Below, in pieces: positions 1-7,789 of a stretch of 14,394 nt of DNA (its first letter is position 1; each line of letters begins with the position of its first letter). A program made the position numbers and the translations under genes. The DNA comes from JABSOG01 sp041583135 (GTDB lineage: Bacteria; Pseudomonadota; Gammaproteobacteria; Enterobacterales; Alteromonadaceae). The stretch is from the NCBI GenBank assembly GCA_041583135.1, contig JBFHGJ010000133.1, forward strand, positions 1 to 14,394. The letters run 5' to 3'. The notes below the pieces were generated by a model that saw only the letters and a list, made by a program, of their open reading frames with translations, was not told the DNA's origin and made no database searches.

Positions 1-120
1 ATATTAAACCGCCGCATTATAGCAGCAGTTAGGGGGTGATTGATAGCCCTCATCTGTTAAGCTCAGGTGCAACCCACAGTTTGATTTCATTTATTCCTGC
101 ATTGCCATTTTTAAGCGTTC

Positions 121-428
121 TGCGCGCATAAATGCGCTAACTACGGGGGCGACTTTTTTTGGTCGGGGGGGGTTATACCGGCATGATTCTTTATTTGGGG
201 GCGATGCGCGCATAAATACGCTAACCACGGGGGCGACTTTTTTGGTTGGGGGGTTATACCGGCATGATTCTTTATTTGGGGGCGATGCGCGCATAAATGC
301 GCTAACCACGGGGGCGACTTTTTTGGTTGGGGGGTTATACCGGCATGATTCTTTATTTGGGGGCGATGCGCGCATAAATGCGCTAACTACGGGGGCGACT
401 TTTTTGGTCGGGGGATTTATACCGGCAT
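121..428. repeat. Tandem array of about 3.8 copies of an 81-bp unit
   Basis: Units begin at 121 (84 bp), 205 (81 bp), 286 (81 bp) and 367 (about 62 bp; it diverges after 428). Copies 2 and 3 differ at one base (A218 against G). Copies 1 and 4 share variants that the middle copies lack (CTAACTAC against CTAACCAC, GGTCGG against GGTTGG), as expected if the middle grew by unequal exchange. Copy 1 is longer by one T and two G in homopolymers. Each unit starts with the palindrome GCGCATAAATGCGC (124-137, 208-221 imperfect, 289-302, 370-383) and has G-runs and a T-run. Positions 1-120 and 429-488 show no recognisable gene. Function unknown. Confidence 0.95.
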
Positions 429-444
429 ATTCACTGGGTATTGC

Positions 445-471
445 AAAAGGGCGCTGATTGCACAACGCCCT
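445..471 (-). terminator. Probable Rho-independent terminator of the dacA operon
   Basis: On the minus strand AGGGCG (471-466) pairs with CGCCCT (453-448) around a 12-nt loop, followed by a short T-run. It lies 18 bp beyond the dacA stop codon. The stem is only 6 bp and the T-run is short, so strength is uncertain, but position and orientation fit the end of the six-gene cell-wall operon. Confidence 0.5.
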
Positions 472-488
472 GTAGGTAGGCATTGAGG

Positions 489-1655
489 TTAGTTAAACTG
501 GCGTTTAACCATATCGAGCATACGGCTAAAGAAACCACCTTCGGCCACTTCTTCAAGGGCGACCAACGGGTAGGTCGTGACCTGCTCATCTGCAAGGTTG
601 ATGTAGAGCTTGCCAACTACATCCCCTTTTTTAATCGGTGCTTCGAGTTCTTTGTCCAACTCAAAGCTGGCTTCTAAGTTTTTACGCTGACCACGGGGAA
701 TGGTAATAGGAGCGCTTTGTAAAATACCGAGTTTGACTTCTTCTTTATCACCTAGCCAAATGCGCTGGGTGGCGAATACTTTGCCTGCTTGGTATGGGGT
801 GATGGTTTCAAAAAAGCGAAAGCCATAGTTAAGCAGTTTTTTGTTTTCAACTTTTCTCGCACGTTCACTTTCGGTGCCCATAACCACTGAGATCAGGCGC
901 ATGTCGCCTTTGGTGGCGGAGGTGATAAGGCTGTAGCCAGCACTTGAGTGATGGCCGGTTTTGATACCATCGACATTGAGGCTATTGTCCCACAACAGGG
1001 TGTTACGGTTATATTGCTTGATGCCGTTGAAGGTAAACGATTTCTCTGAATATAAGGCGTATTCTTCCGGCACGTCGCGGATCAGCGCCACTGCCAACTT
1101 CGACATATCCCTTGGTGTGGTGTAGTGCTCGGCAGAGCTTAAACCATGACTGTTGACAAAGTGCGAGTCGTTCATGCCAAGGCGCTCGGCGTGAGCGTTC
1201 ATCAAATCGGCGAAGGCACTTTCCGAGCCTGCAACATGCTCGGCCATAGCGACGCAGGCATCGTTACCCGATTGGATGATGATACCGCGATTTAAGTCTT
1301 CGACACTGACGGTTTTACCCACTTCGATAAACATCTTCGACGAATCGGGAAAGTTTTTCGCCCAAGCGTTTTCGCTGATCTGAACCATATCGGCATTGTT
1401 GATATTACCCGCTTTGAGTTCATACCCGATGATGTAGCTGGTCATCATCTTGGTCAAACTGGCCGGTTCCAACTGAATGTCGGCGTTCGATTCAGAGAGC
1501 ACTTTGCCGGTGGTGTAATCGATAAGGATATGTCCTTTGGCATTGACTGTCGGCGGCGAAGGGATGATAACTTGGGCGTGAGAGGCGGCTGTAGTAAGGC
1601 CGATAATGGCGCCTGAGAGCCAGGCAATTAGTTTTTTCTTGATCTGAATAATCAT
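489..1655 (-). CDS. dacA: D-alanyl-D-alanine carboxypeptidase, PBP5/6 family
   Basis: Periplasmic penicillin-binding protein that removes the terminal D-Ala from peptidoglycan pentapeptides, limiting cross-linking. The 388-residue product has a signal peptide ending near ASHA-Q27/28. The three catalytic motifs follow: SLTK (66-69), SGN (129-131) and KTG (232-234). The C-terminal beta-rich PBP5_C domain runs from about residue 285, and the protein ends in an amphipathic stretch (FFSRMLDMVKRQFN) typical of the membrane anchor of PBP5/6. Length matches the family (about 390-400). It is the last gene of the rsfS-rlmH-mrdA-rodA-rlpA-dacA operon, 64 bp after rlpA. No good Shine-Dalgarno sequence is visible before the ATG, but it is the only start that supplies a signal peptide. 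The usual downstream ybeD-lipB-lipA genes are not seen. Confidence 0.96.
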   Translation of the reverse strand: MIIQIKKKLIAWLSGAIIGLTTAASHAQVIIPSPPTVNAKGHILIDYTTGKVLSESNADIQLEPASLTKMMTSYIIGYELKAGNINNADMVQISENAWAKNFPDSSKMFIEVGKTVSVEDLNRGIIIQSGNDACVAMAEHVAGSESAFADLMNAHAERLGMNDSHFVNSHGLSSAEHYTTPRDMSKLAVALIRDVPEEYALYSEKSFTFNGIKQYNRNTLLWDNSLNVDGIKTGHHSSAGYSLITSATKGDMRLISVVMGTESERARKVENKKLLNYGFRFFETITPYQAGKVFATQRIWLGDKEEVKLGILQSAPITIPRGQRKNLEASFELDKELEAPIKKGDVVGKLYINLADEQVTTYPLVALEEVAEGGFFSRMLDMVKRQFN

Positions 1656-1678
1656 TAAAGAGATACCGTTTAATTGTG

Positions 1679-1716
1679 TTAATTTCGGTGCGCCAAATTA
1701 ACGCTCAATTATGAGC
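1679..1716. repeat. Two short inverted repeats between rlpA and dacA
   Basis: In the 64-bp rlpA-dacA gap there are two dyads: GCTCA-ATTA-TGAGC (1703-1716) and TTAATTT/AAATTAA (1679-1685 and 1695-1701). In the operon transcript both could fold as hairpins just upstream of dacA. Neither is followed by a T-run on the minus strand, so these are not obvious terminators. They could modulate dacA translation or processing of the transcript. Confidence 0.4.
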
Positions 1717-1719
1717 AAT

Positions 1720-2598
1720 CTAAGGCTTGGTGTAAAGCATGTAGGCATTGGGATAGCCGTTATTTTTCAACGAATTAATCAGCGCCTGAGCCTGCTGTTT
1801 GTCTTTTAGGGGGCCCAAGCGCAACTTATAGATCCCATTTTCCCTTGGGATCTGCCGTGGAAAGTTGAACAACTGCGCCAATTGCTTGGCTGTTGCGAGT
1901 ATTTTGTCGCCGTCGCTGGCTGCCAACACTTGAACAAACAACTGAGCCAAGCTCGCCGTTTCACTGAGGGCAGGTGTCGTTTGAGCAATTGGCTCAACTG
2001 GCGGTGCAGACGGGGGCGCTGGTGGCTCTGTGGCCACTTGAGCTATCATCGGTGGCGGCGAAGGCTGATATTGTTCGCCTTCGGCGACGACAATGCTCTG
2101 TAGTTTGACTTCGGCGGTGCCGGTGCTCAACATATCGAGGGCGTAGGCGGCGGCGTATGATAAGTCGATAAGACGATTGTCGTGAAATGGCCCTCGGTCG
2201 TTGACCCTGACGATAATGGTGCGATTGTTGGCCAAGTTGGTGACTTGGACATAAGAAGGGATTGGCAAGGTTTTGTGCGCTGCGGTCATGGCGTACATGT
2301 CGTAAATTTCACCATTGGCGGTATGGTAGCCGTGAAACTTACGGCCATACCAAGAGGCGGTACCCTTGGCTTGGTAGTCTTGTGCACTACTGAGCGGATG
2401 ATATTTGCGGCCAAATACCTTGTAGGGCTTTAACGACCAAGGATAAATCGGCTCATATTTGGGAGTGGCATCACTCATTTCCAAGGTCGTGGGTTTACGC
2501 AGTGGCGCGTGGTCATTTTTAATCGAATAGCGGCCAGAGCCAGCGCAGCCGGCTAACAGCAATAGGGTGAGCAATAAACAACAGCCTTGCCTAAACAT
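1720..2598 (-). CDS. rlpA: RlpA septal-ring lipoprotein with DPBB and SPOR domains
   Basis: Outer-membrane lipoprotein of the RlpA family; the Pseudomonas homologue is a lytic transglycosylase that cuts glycan strands lacking stem peptides. The 292-residue product has lipobox LAGC with the lipidated Cys at 18. A double-psi beta-barrel domain spans about 76-172, a Pro/Ala-rich linker about 178-210, and a SPOR peptidoglycan-binding domain about 216-292. E97, D100, H108 and D134 have the same spacing (3, 8, 26) as the residues I recall as important in Pseudomonas RlpA (E120, D123, H131, D157), so enzymatic activity is likely, unlike the E. coli protein. The start ATG lies 2 bp after the rodA stop, with GGTGGA upstream as ribosome binding site. 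SPOR domains direct proteins to division sites. Confidence 0.95.
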   Translation of the reverse strand: MFRQGCCLLLTLLLLAGCAGSGRYSIKNDHAPLRKPTTLEMSDATPKYEPIYPWSLKPYKVFGRKYHPLSSAQDYQAKGTASWYGRKFHGYHTANGEIYDMYAMTAAHKTLPIPSYVQVTNLANNRTIIVRVNDRGPFHDNRLIDLSYAAAYALDMLSTGTAEVKLQSIVVAEGEQYQPSPPPMIAQVATEPPAPPSAPPVEPIAQTTPALSETASLAQLFVQVLAASDGDKILATAKQLAQLFNFPRQIPRENGIYKLRLGPLKDKQQAQALINSLKNNGYPNAYMLYTKP

Positions 2599-2600
2599 GG

Positions 2601-3713
2601 TTATCCACCGTGCGCCAACAGTCGCTTATGGGTGCCAATCGACATCAAAACACCAAAACCGGCCATCAAGGTGACCATCGAGGTGCCGCCGTAGCTGACC
2701 ATAGGTAACGGCACCCCTACCACCGGCAGTAAGCCCGAGACCATGCCGATATTGACAAAGATATAGACAAAAAACGTCATGATGATGGCGCCACCAAGTA
2801 ACTTGCCATAGGTCTCTTGCGCTTTGACGGCGATAAACAAACCGCGGGCAATAATAAACAGGTAAATACTCAGTAACACCACGACACCGAGCAGGCCGAA
2901 TTCTTCACTAAATACCGAGAAGATAAAGTCGGTGTGGCGCTCAGGTATAAACTCCAACTGCGATTGAGTACCGTGCAGCCAGCCTTTGCCTTGCAAACCT
3001 CCAGAGCCGATGGCGATTTTTGATTGAATGATGTGATAGCCCGAGCCTAACGGGTCGGTTTCTGGGTTTAAAAAGGTCAGAACCCGCTGCTTTTGATATT
3101 CATGCATATAAAAGCTCCACAAGATCCAACCGGCAACCGGTGCCATCGCGGCCATACTAAACAATAGCGGCCAGCTCATGCCACTTAAGAAAATGGCAAA
3201 AAAGCCCGAGGAAGCAATCAATATGGAGGTGCCAAGATCAGGCTGTTTGGCGATAAGTAAAGTGGGCACCAGCACCAAAGCAAAACCGATAACGATGTGC
3301 TTAAATTTAGGCGGCATATGATAGCGGCTCAAGTACCACGCGATGGTCATCGGTACTACCAGCTTCATGACCTCTGAGGGTTGAAAGCGAATAACGCCTA
3401 AGTTGAGCCAGCGCTGTGCCCCTTTGCCGACGTGACCGACCAACAAAACGGCGACCAACAGCCCAACCCCAACGATAAAAAAGTGCACGCTCCAGCGGCG
3501 GTAGTTCATCGGTGATATTTGAGCGAGGAACAACATGCCCGAGGTCGCAATCCCCAAGTGCACCATTTGTTTCAGTACCACTTGAAGATTTTCGCCGCTG
3601 GCGCTGTATTGCACGACCAATCCAAGGCACATCAATACCAGAAGTCCGATAAACAATGGTAAATCAATATGCAGACGCAGCCAGATGGTCTTTTTGGCGT
3701 TTTCAGTTGGCAT
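2601..3713 (-). CDS. rodA: Peptidoglycan glycosyltransferase RodA (SEDS family)
   Basis: Integral-membrane SEDS protein that polymerises lipid II into glycan strands for lateral wall growth, acting with PBP2 in the elongasome. The 370-residue product has about ten hydrophobic membrane segments. The large periplasmic loop carries PERHTDF at 257-263, placing the essential SEDS aspartate at D262, the same number as in E. coli RodA. RWLNLG (101-106) and the C-terminal PLPMVSYGG (335-343) are also family hallmarks. The start codon overlaps the last codons of mrdA (3703-3713), which implies translational coupling. The rlpA start is 2 bp beyond its stop. Confidence 0.97.
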   Translation of the reverse strand: MPTENAKKTIWLRLHIDLPLFIGLLVLMCLGLVVQYSASGENLQVVLKQMVHLGIATSGMLFLAQISPMNYRRWSVHFFIVGVGLLVAVLLVGHVGKGAQRWLNLGVIRFQPSEVMKLVVPMTIAWYLSRYHMPPKFKHIVIGFALVLVPTLLIAKQPDLGTSILIASSGFFAIFLSGMSWPLLFSMAAMAPVAGWILWSFYMHEYQKQRVLTFLNPETDPLGSGYHIIQSKIAIGSGGLQGKGWLHGTQSQLEFIPERHTDFIFSVFSEEFGLLGVVVLLSIYLFIIARGLFIAVKAQETYGKLLGGAIIMTFFVYIFVNIGMVSGLLPVVGVPLPMVSYGGTSMVTLMAGFGVLMSIGTHKRLLAHGG

Positions 3714-5628
3714 TGGCGATGTATTTTTCCTTGTTGCTGAAATACTTGTCCAAGATCTTACGGGCTACAGGTCCTGCGGTTTCGCCGCCATGACCACCGT
3801 TTTCAACGGCAATGGCGACGACGATTTCGGGCTTGTCAAATGGTGCGTAACCAATAAACATTGCGTTGTCTCGATGGCGCTCGCTGATGCTTTTTTCATC
3901 ATAGGTTTCATCTTCGGCGATGCCGATCACCTGGGCGGTGCCGGTTTTAGCCGCCGCATCGTATTCTGCGCCTTTGAACACTTTGTGAGCTGTTCCCCTT
4001 GGGTTATAGACGGTTTCATGCATGGCATTGAGAATGATCTGCCAGTTGGCTTCATCTTTAAGCACAATTGGCGGCAGATCTGGGTCCAAGGTGTCTATGT
4101 ATTCAAAGCCGGCGCTGGTGAGGGCCTCCTCTGTGTCCGGTGATTCTAGCGCCAAGGGGCGCTTTTGCCGAGTGACCAGATGTGGTGGATGAATTTGACC
4201 TTTGTTGACCAAGGTGGCGGTAGAAAAAGCCAATTGCATCGGTGTCACGGTCCAATAACCTTGGCCAATGCCGACAGAAATGGTGTCTCCGGCATACCAA
4301 GGTTGATTGTGCTGGGCACGCTTCCAGCCTCTTGAGGGCATAATCGCATCGGTTTCTTCATAAATATCAATGCCGGTTTTCTCACCGAAACCAAACTGAG
4401 TCATGAAATCGGATATTTTGTCGATGCCGAGGCGATACGACAGGTCGTAATAATAGATATCGCAAGATTGATAGACGCTTTTGGCTAAATCAACCGAGCC
4501 GTGCCCCCATTTTTTCCAGTCACGATATTTGCGTTTGACGTTGGGGATTTGAAAAAAGCCCGGGTCGTGTATCTTGGTGTGCTCAGAGACCAAGCCGCTT
4601 TCGAGCCCCAAAAGTGCCATCAAAGGTTTGACGGTTGAGGCTGGAGGGTAGCGACCTTGAGTGGTGCGGTTAATCAGTGGTCTATCGAGGGACTGGATAA
4701 GCGGACGGTAATCTTTTGAACTGATGCCGTGAACAAACAGGTTGGGGTCGTAACTCGGGTTGGAGTACATCGCCAGTACCTCGCCGGTGCTTGGGGCGAT
4801 GGCAACTATCGCTCCCCGTTCACCTGCAAGCGCTTGTTGCGCGGTTTTCTGCAGGTCGATATCAAGGCTTAAGATCAAGTCATTGCCCGGCACCGGTGGT
4901 TCTATCTTTAAGGTGCGTAGTATTCGGCCACGGCTGTTGATCTCGACTTCGCGATAGCCGACCTTGCCATGGAGTTCGGTTTCGTATTTTCGTTCAAGGC
5001 CGAGTTTGCCGATATCATAGGTGGCGGCGTAGTTGGCACTGCTGCCATCGGCATCAATGGCTTTGAGTTCCTTTTTGTTGATCTTGCCGACATAACCCAG
5101 CGTATGGGTCAATGCTTCTCCGTAGGGGTAAAAGCGGGTTAAACGGGCTTCAATACTCACACCGGGAAAACGGTGTTGGTGAACCGAAAATTTGGCGACT
5201 TCGGCCTCATCGAGATTGTCCTTTAAGGTCAAGCTCTTAAAACGCCGCTGACGTTTGGCACCGTCAATGAATTTTTCTTGCTGTTCGACGCTAAGGTTGA
5301 TCACTTCGGCCAAGCGACTGAGCATCGGTGCTAAGTTGCCGGTTTTTTCCGGCACCACTTCGAGGGAGAAGGTTGGACGGTTCTCAGCCAACAACACGCC
5401 GTTTCTATCAAAGATCAAACCCCGGTTTGGGGCTATGGGCCGTACCGAGATACGATTGTCGTTGGAGCGAGTTTGATACATCTCATGACGTGAGACTTGC
5501 AGGTGGTAAAGATTGGTCAACAACACCAGCATCAACAACACGACAAATAAAAACGCGAAAAATGCCCGTCTGGCGAACAGGTTCGATTCGCTGGTATGGT
5601 CGTGAATGGTGATCTGGGTATAGGACAT
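3703..5628 (-). CDS. mrdA: Penicillin-binding protein 2, elongation-specific transpeptidase
   Basis: Class B PBP that cross-links peptidoglycan during cell elongation and stimulates RodA. The 641-residue product has a short cytoplasmic N-terminus and one membrane anchor (about 22-40). A pedestal/dimerisation domain follows, then a transpeptidase domain with STVK (331-334, nucleophile S331), SCD (388-390) and KTGTAQ (561-566). SCD in place of SxN is normal for PBP2. I place the start at the ATG at 5628, one base after the rlmH stop and preceded by GGGAG. An in-frame upstream ATG at 5697 would add 23 residues that lie inside rlmH and look nothing like PBP2. Length matches E. coli PBP2 (633). 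The 3' end overlaps rodA. Confidence 0.97.
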   Translation of the reverse strand: MSYTQITIHDHTSESNLFARRAFFAFLFVVLLMLVLLTNLYHLQVSRHEMYQTRSNDNRISVRPIAPNRGLIFDRNGVLLAENRPTFSLEVVPEKTGNLAPMLSRLAEVINLSVEQQEKFIDGAKRQRRFKSLTLKDNLDEAEVAKFSVHQHRFPGVSIEARLTRFYPYGEALTHTLGYVGKINKKELKAIDADGSSANYAATYDIGKLGLERKYETELHGKVGYREVEINSRGRILRTLKIEPPVPGNDLILSLDIDLQKTAQQALAGERGAIVAIAPSTGEVLAMYSNPSYDPNLFVHGISSKDYRPLIQSLDRPLINRTTQGRYPPASTVKPLMALLGLESGLVSEHTKIHDPGFFQIPNVKRKYRDWKKWGHGSVDLAKSVYQSCDIYYYDLSYRLGIDKISDFMTQFGFGEKTGIDIYEETDAIMPSRGWKRAQHNQPWYAGDTISVGIGQGYWTVTPMQLAFSTATLVNKGQIHPPHLVTRQKRPLALESPDTEEALTSAGFEYIDTLDPDLPPIVLKDEANWQIILNAMHETVYNPRGTAHKVFKGAEYDAAAKTGTAQVIGIAEDETYDEKSISERHRDNAMFIGYAPFDKPEIVVAIAVENGGHGGETAGPVARKILDKYFSNKEKYIANAN

Positions 5629-5629
5629 G

Positions 5630-6100
5630 TCACTCCCTGTGATATGGGTGGTTGTTGTTGATGCTCCATGCCCGGTAGAGGCTTTCGGCGACCACAACCC
5701 GTACTAAGGGGTGGGGCAGCGTCAGTGGCGATAACGACCACTTTTGCTCGCTGGCGGCAATACACTGTGGTGCCAAACCTTCAGGACCGCCGACCAACAG
5801 GCTGACATTGCGGCCGTCAAGTTGCCAAGCTTCTAAATTTTTGGCCAGCGCGGGGGTATCCCAAGGTTTGCCGCCAACCTCTAAGGTGACAATGCGATTG
5901 CCCTTGGGGATCGCCGCCATCGTGCGTTCGCCTTCTTGTTGCAAAATACGCTTGATGTCGGCATTTTTGCCGCGCTTGGATGCGGCGACTTCGATAAGCT
6001 CTAGGCTAAAGTCTTTTGGAAAACGGCGCTCGTATTCCAAGTAGCCTTTCTGTACCCAGTCTGGCATTTTTGTGCCAACCGCAACCAACTGGATCTTCAC
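5630..6100 (-). CDS. rlmH: 23S rRNA pseudouridine-1915 N3-methyltransferase
   Basis: SPOUT-class methyltransferase that uses S-adenosylmethionine to methylate pseudouridine 1915 in helix 69 of 23S rRNA, acting on assembled 70S ribosomes. The 156-residue product has the usual length and starts MKIQLVAVG. It carries the SAM-binding knot motif GGPEG (104-108), then SLSPLTLPHPLVRVVVAE and the C-terminal HPYHRE that contributes to catalysis. It sits 3 bp after rsfS and one base before mrdA, the conserved arrangement linking a ribosome-maturation pair to wall-elongation genes. Confidence 0.97.
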   Translation of the reverse strand: MKIQLVAVGTKMPDWVQKGYLEYERRFPKDFSLELIEVAASKRGKNADIKRILQQEGERTMAAIPKGNRIVTLEVGGKPWDTPALAKNLEAWQLDGRNVSLLVGGPEGLAPQCIAASEQKWSLSPLTLPHPLVRVVVAESLYRAWSINNNHPYHRE

Positions 6101-6103
6101 GCT

Positions 6104-6424
6104 CTAGCCCCCCCAGAGCTTTTCCAATTGGTAAAAGTCACGGGTGCTTTCCTGCATGACATGAACAATGACTTCGCCCAAATCGACCAACACCCATTCG
6201 CCATGCTCTTTACCTTCGATACCGATGATTTCAATATCTTTGTGTTTGGCTTGATAGTGGACATTTTCGGCGATGGATTGTACATGGCGTTTTGAATTAC
6301 CCGAGCAAACCACCATATAGTCGGTGATGGAGGACTTTTTTCTAACGTCAAGTTTAACGATGTCGCGGGCTTTCATGTCGTCGATGGCATTGACCACGAA
6401 ATCTAATAGTTCGGAACTTTGCAA
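6104..6424 (-). CDS. rsfS: Ribosomal silencing factor RsfS
   Basis: Small protein of the DUF143/Iojap family. It binds uL14 on the large ribosomal subunit and blocks subunit joining, lowering translation in stationary phase or starvation. The 106-residue product matches the family length (E. coli 105) and has typical segments SSITDYMVVCSG (31-42), GEWVLVDLGEVIVHVM (75-90) and a C-terminal YQLEKLWG. The start is a TTG codon at 6424; it aligns with the family N-terminus, and no upstream ATG fits. Ribosome binding is weak (AAAGG about 11 nt upstream). It is the first gene of this operon. The nadD and holA genes that often precede rsfS are absent, replaced by divergent plsC. Confidence 0.95.
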   Translation of the reverse strand: MQSSELLDFVVNAIDDMKARDIVKLDVRKKSSITDYMVVCSGNSKRHVQSIAENVHYQAKHKDIEIIGIEGKEHGEWVLVDLGEVIVHVMQESTRDFYQLEKLWGG

Positions 6425-6552
6425 GGTATTTTTTGCCTTTTGAATTTGGTTAAACGCTTAAGACCGGCAGTTTAACATGTATTTCTTAACCGCCATAGCC
6501 CTAGCGGCCAATAGCGGGTATACTTGCCGCTTTTTTAGTAAAAGGTTATTTC
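6425..6552. promoter_or_regulatory. Divergent intergenic region between rsfS and plsC
   Basis: This 128-bp A+T-rich gap must contain promoters for the minus-strand cell-wall operon and the plus-strand plsC-rraB pair. On the plus strand TATACT (6519-6524) resembles a -10 element, but I see no good -35 at the right spacing. On the minus strand TGTTAAACT (6477-6469) resembles an extended -10. The GTG start of plsC is preceded by AAAGG (6541-6545) at 7-nt spacing. Exact promoters are not established. Confidence 0.4.
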
Positions 6553-7299
6553 GTGCTGGCACTTGGGCGAATTTTCGTTATTTTTTGTTACTTTTTGGTG
6601 GTGTGTGTCGCTGGTATGTTGCTGTGCCTGTTTAGACCATTTCACCCTAACAATGTTCATATCATTTCTCGCTGGATGGGTAAAACCTCGACCCTCTTAG
6701 GGGTTGAGATTGAAGTGCGTACGCCTGAGTCGGTGAAATCATTGCGCTCGTGCGTGTATGTGGCCAACCATCAAAACTCATTGGATCTATTTACCTCAAG
6801 CATGGGGGTCCGGCCCTACACGGTGACTATCGGCAAGAAAAGTCTGTGTTGGATACCGCTGTTTGGTCAGCTGTATTGGATGGCGGGCAATATTCTTATC
6901 GATAGAAAAAATAAAGGTAAAGCCTTTAATACCATCAGCAAAACAGCGGCTAAACTTAAGCAAAAGAACATGGCGGCTTGGATTTTCCCTGAAGGCACAC
7001 GCAGTTATGGTCGTGGCCTGTTGCCGTTTAAATCCGGCGCTTTTCATACGGCCATCGCCGCCGAGGTGCCCTTGGTGCCCGTATGTGTCAGTAATACTGA
7101 AAATTTGATCAAACTCAATCGCTGGGATAACGGTAAAGTGATCATTACTTATCTCGATCCAATTGCACTGGTACAAAGCGACAAGGTGGCTGCCCGTGAT
7201 GTGATGGCACAGGTCCATAGCCAGATGAAGCAGACGATTGAACAATTAAATCAAGAGCTTGAGAGTGAAAAAACGCAAGCACAAGAGGACCTAAAATGA
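6553..7299 (+). CDS. plsC: 1-acyl-sn-glycerol-3-phosphate acyltransferase (PlsC family)
   Basis: Inner-membrane acyltransferase converting lysophosphatidic acid to phosphatidic acid in phospholipid synthesis. The 248-residue product begins with a hydrophobic anchor (about 6-27). The catalytic HX4D box is NHQNSLD with H73 and D78. Block II is GNILIDR (112-118), block III FPEGTR (145-150), and block IV is the VPLVPV segment (172-177). The start is GTG with AAAGG upstream; no in-frame ATG precedes block I except well inside the membrane segment. Length fits PlsC (about 240-250). It overlaps rraB by the 4-bp ATGA, so the two are translationally coupled. A specialised paralogue (YihG-like) cannot be ruled out. 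Confidence 0.93.
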   Translation: MLALGRIFVIFCYFLVVCVAGMLLCLFRPFHPNNVHIISRWMGKTSTLLGVEIEVRTPESVKSLRSCVYVANHQNSLDLFTSSMGVRPYTVTIGKKSLCWIPLFGQLYWMAGNILIDRKNKGKAFNTISKTAAKLKQKNMAAWIFPEGTRSYGRGLLPFKSGAFHTAIAAEVPLVPVCVSNTENLIKLNRWDNGKVIITYLDPIALVQSDKVAARDVMAQVHSQMKQTIEQLNQELESEKTQAQEDLK

Positions 7300-7631
7300 C
7301 CGATTGGCAAGAATTTACCGAAGAAGTGATAGACGCTTTGTTGGAAGACGGCTCCAATGCCGAGGCCATGCACACCATTGAGCACCACTTCTTTTCCAAT
7401 GATTTCGATGTGTTGGAAAAAGCCGCTTTGGTTGCCTTTAAGCAAGGCTTTGAAGTGAGCGATGCCGAAGAATTTGAAACCGAAGACGGCGAACGGGTGT
7501 TGAGTTTCGATATCGTGATTGAAAGCCCGCTTGAAGAAGAATCGATTTTAGAAGATATCGAGAAACTGGTGGCCTTTGCCGCGCAAAATCATATCGAATA
7601 TGACGGCTGGGGCACCTACTTCGAAGAATAG
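7296..7631 (+). CDS. rraB: Regulator of ribonuclease E activity B
   Basis: RraB binds the C-terminal scaffold of RNase E and inhibits or remodels mRNA decay by the degradosome. The 111-residue product shows the family core: LLEDGSNAEAMHTIEHHF (15-32), LEKAALVAFKQGFEV (40-54) and the terminal EYDGWGTYFEE. E. coli RraB continues past this point with a strongly acidic Asp/Glu tail to about 138 residues; here the protein stops right after the core. It follows plsC with a 4-bp overlap and is closed by a terminator about 70 bp downstream. Confidence 0.94.
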   Translation: MTDWQEFTEEVIDALLEDGSNAEAMHTIEHHFFSNDFDVLEKAALVAFKQGFEVSDAEEFETEDGERVLSFDIVIESPLEEESILEDIEKLVAFAAQNHIEYDGWGTYFEE

Positions 7632-7701
7632 TGCTTGACTGTCCGAACATACCACTACAACCCCAGCTCATTGGTAAGGTTTTGGATTTTAAGCAAATTA
7701 T

Positions 7702-7733
7702 GGTCGGTAAACGTGGTTTTTAACGACCTTTTT
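7702..7733 (+). terminator. Probable Rho-independent terminator of plsC-rraB
   Basis: GGTCGGTAAA (7702-7711) pairs with TTTAACGACC (7719-7728) with one internal G/A mismatch and a 7-nt loop, followed directly by TTTTT (7729-7733). It lies 70 bp after the rraB stop on the coding strand. Confidence 0.7.
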
Positions 7734-7789
7734 CGGACCTGTTGCGTGGATTTGGTCGAGAATGCCGAAAAAATTTACAATTTTTTTTC

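Noticed and set aside
121..428. Integron attC-like or CRISPR-like array
   Set aside because: No RYYYAAC/GTTRRRY core pairs, no gene cassettes or integrase, and no short repeat with variable spacers; the whole unit is repeated head to tail.
242..457. Plus-strand ORF through the tandem repeats
   Set aside because: Open only because the unit is a multiple of three without stops; no ribosome binding site and no recognisable protein.
5629..5697. Longer mrdA reading from the in-frame ATG at 5697
   Set aside because: The extra 23 residues lie wholly within rlmH, are unlike PBP2 N-termini, and the ATG at 5628 has a good GGGAG ribosome binding site.
6513..6536. AGCGG/CCGCT hairpin followed by six T before plsC
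   Set aside because: Stem is only 5 bp with a 9-nt loop, and no plus-strand gene lies upstream to terminate. It overlaps the possible -10, so coincidence is likely.
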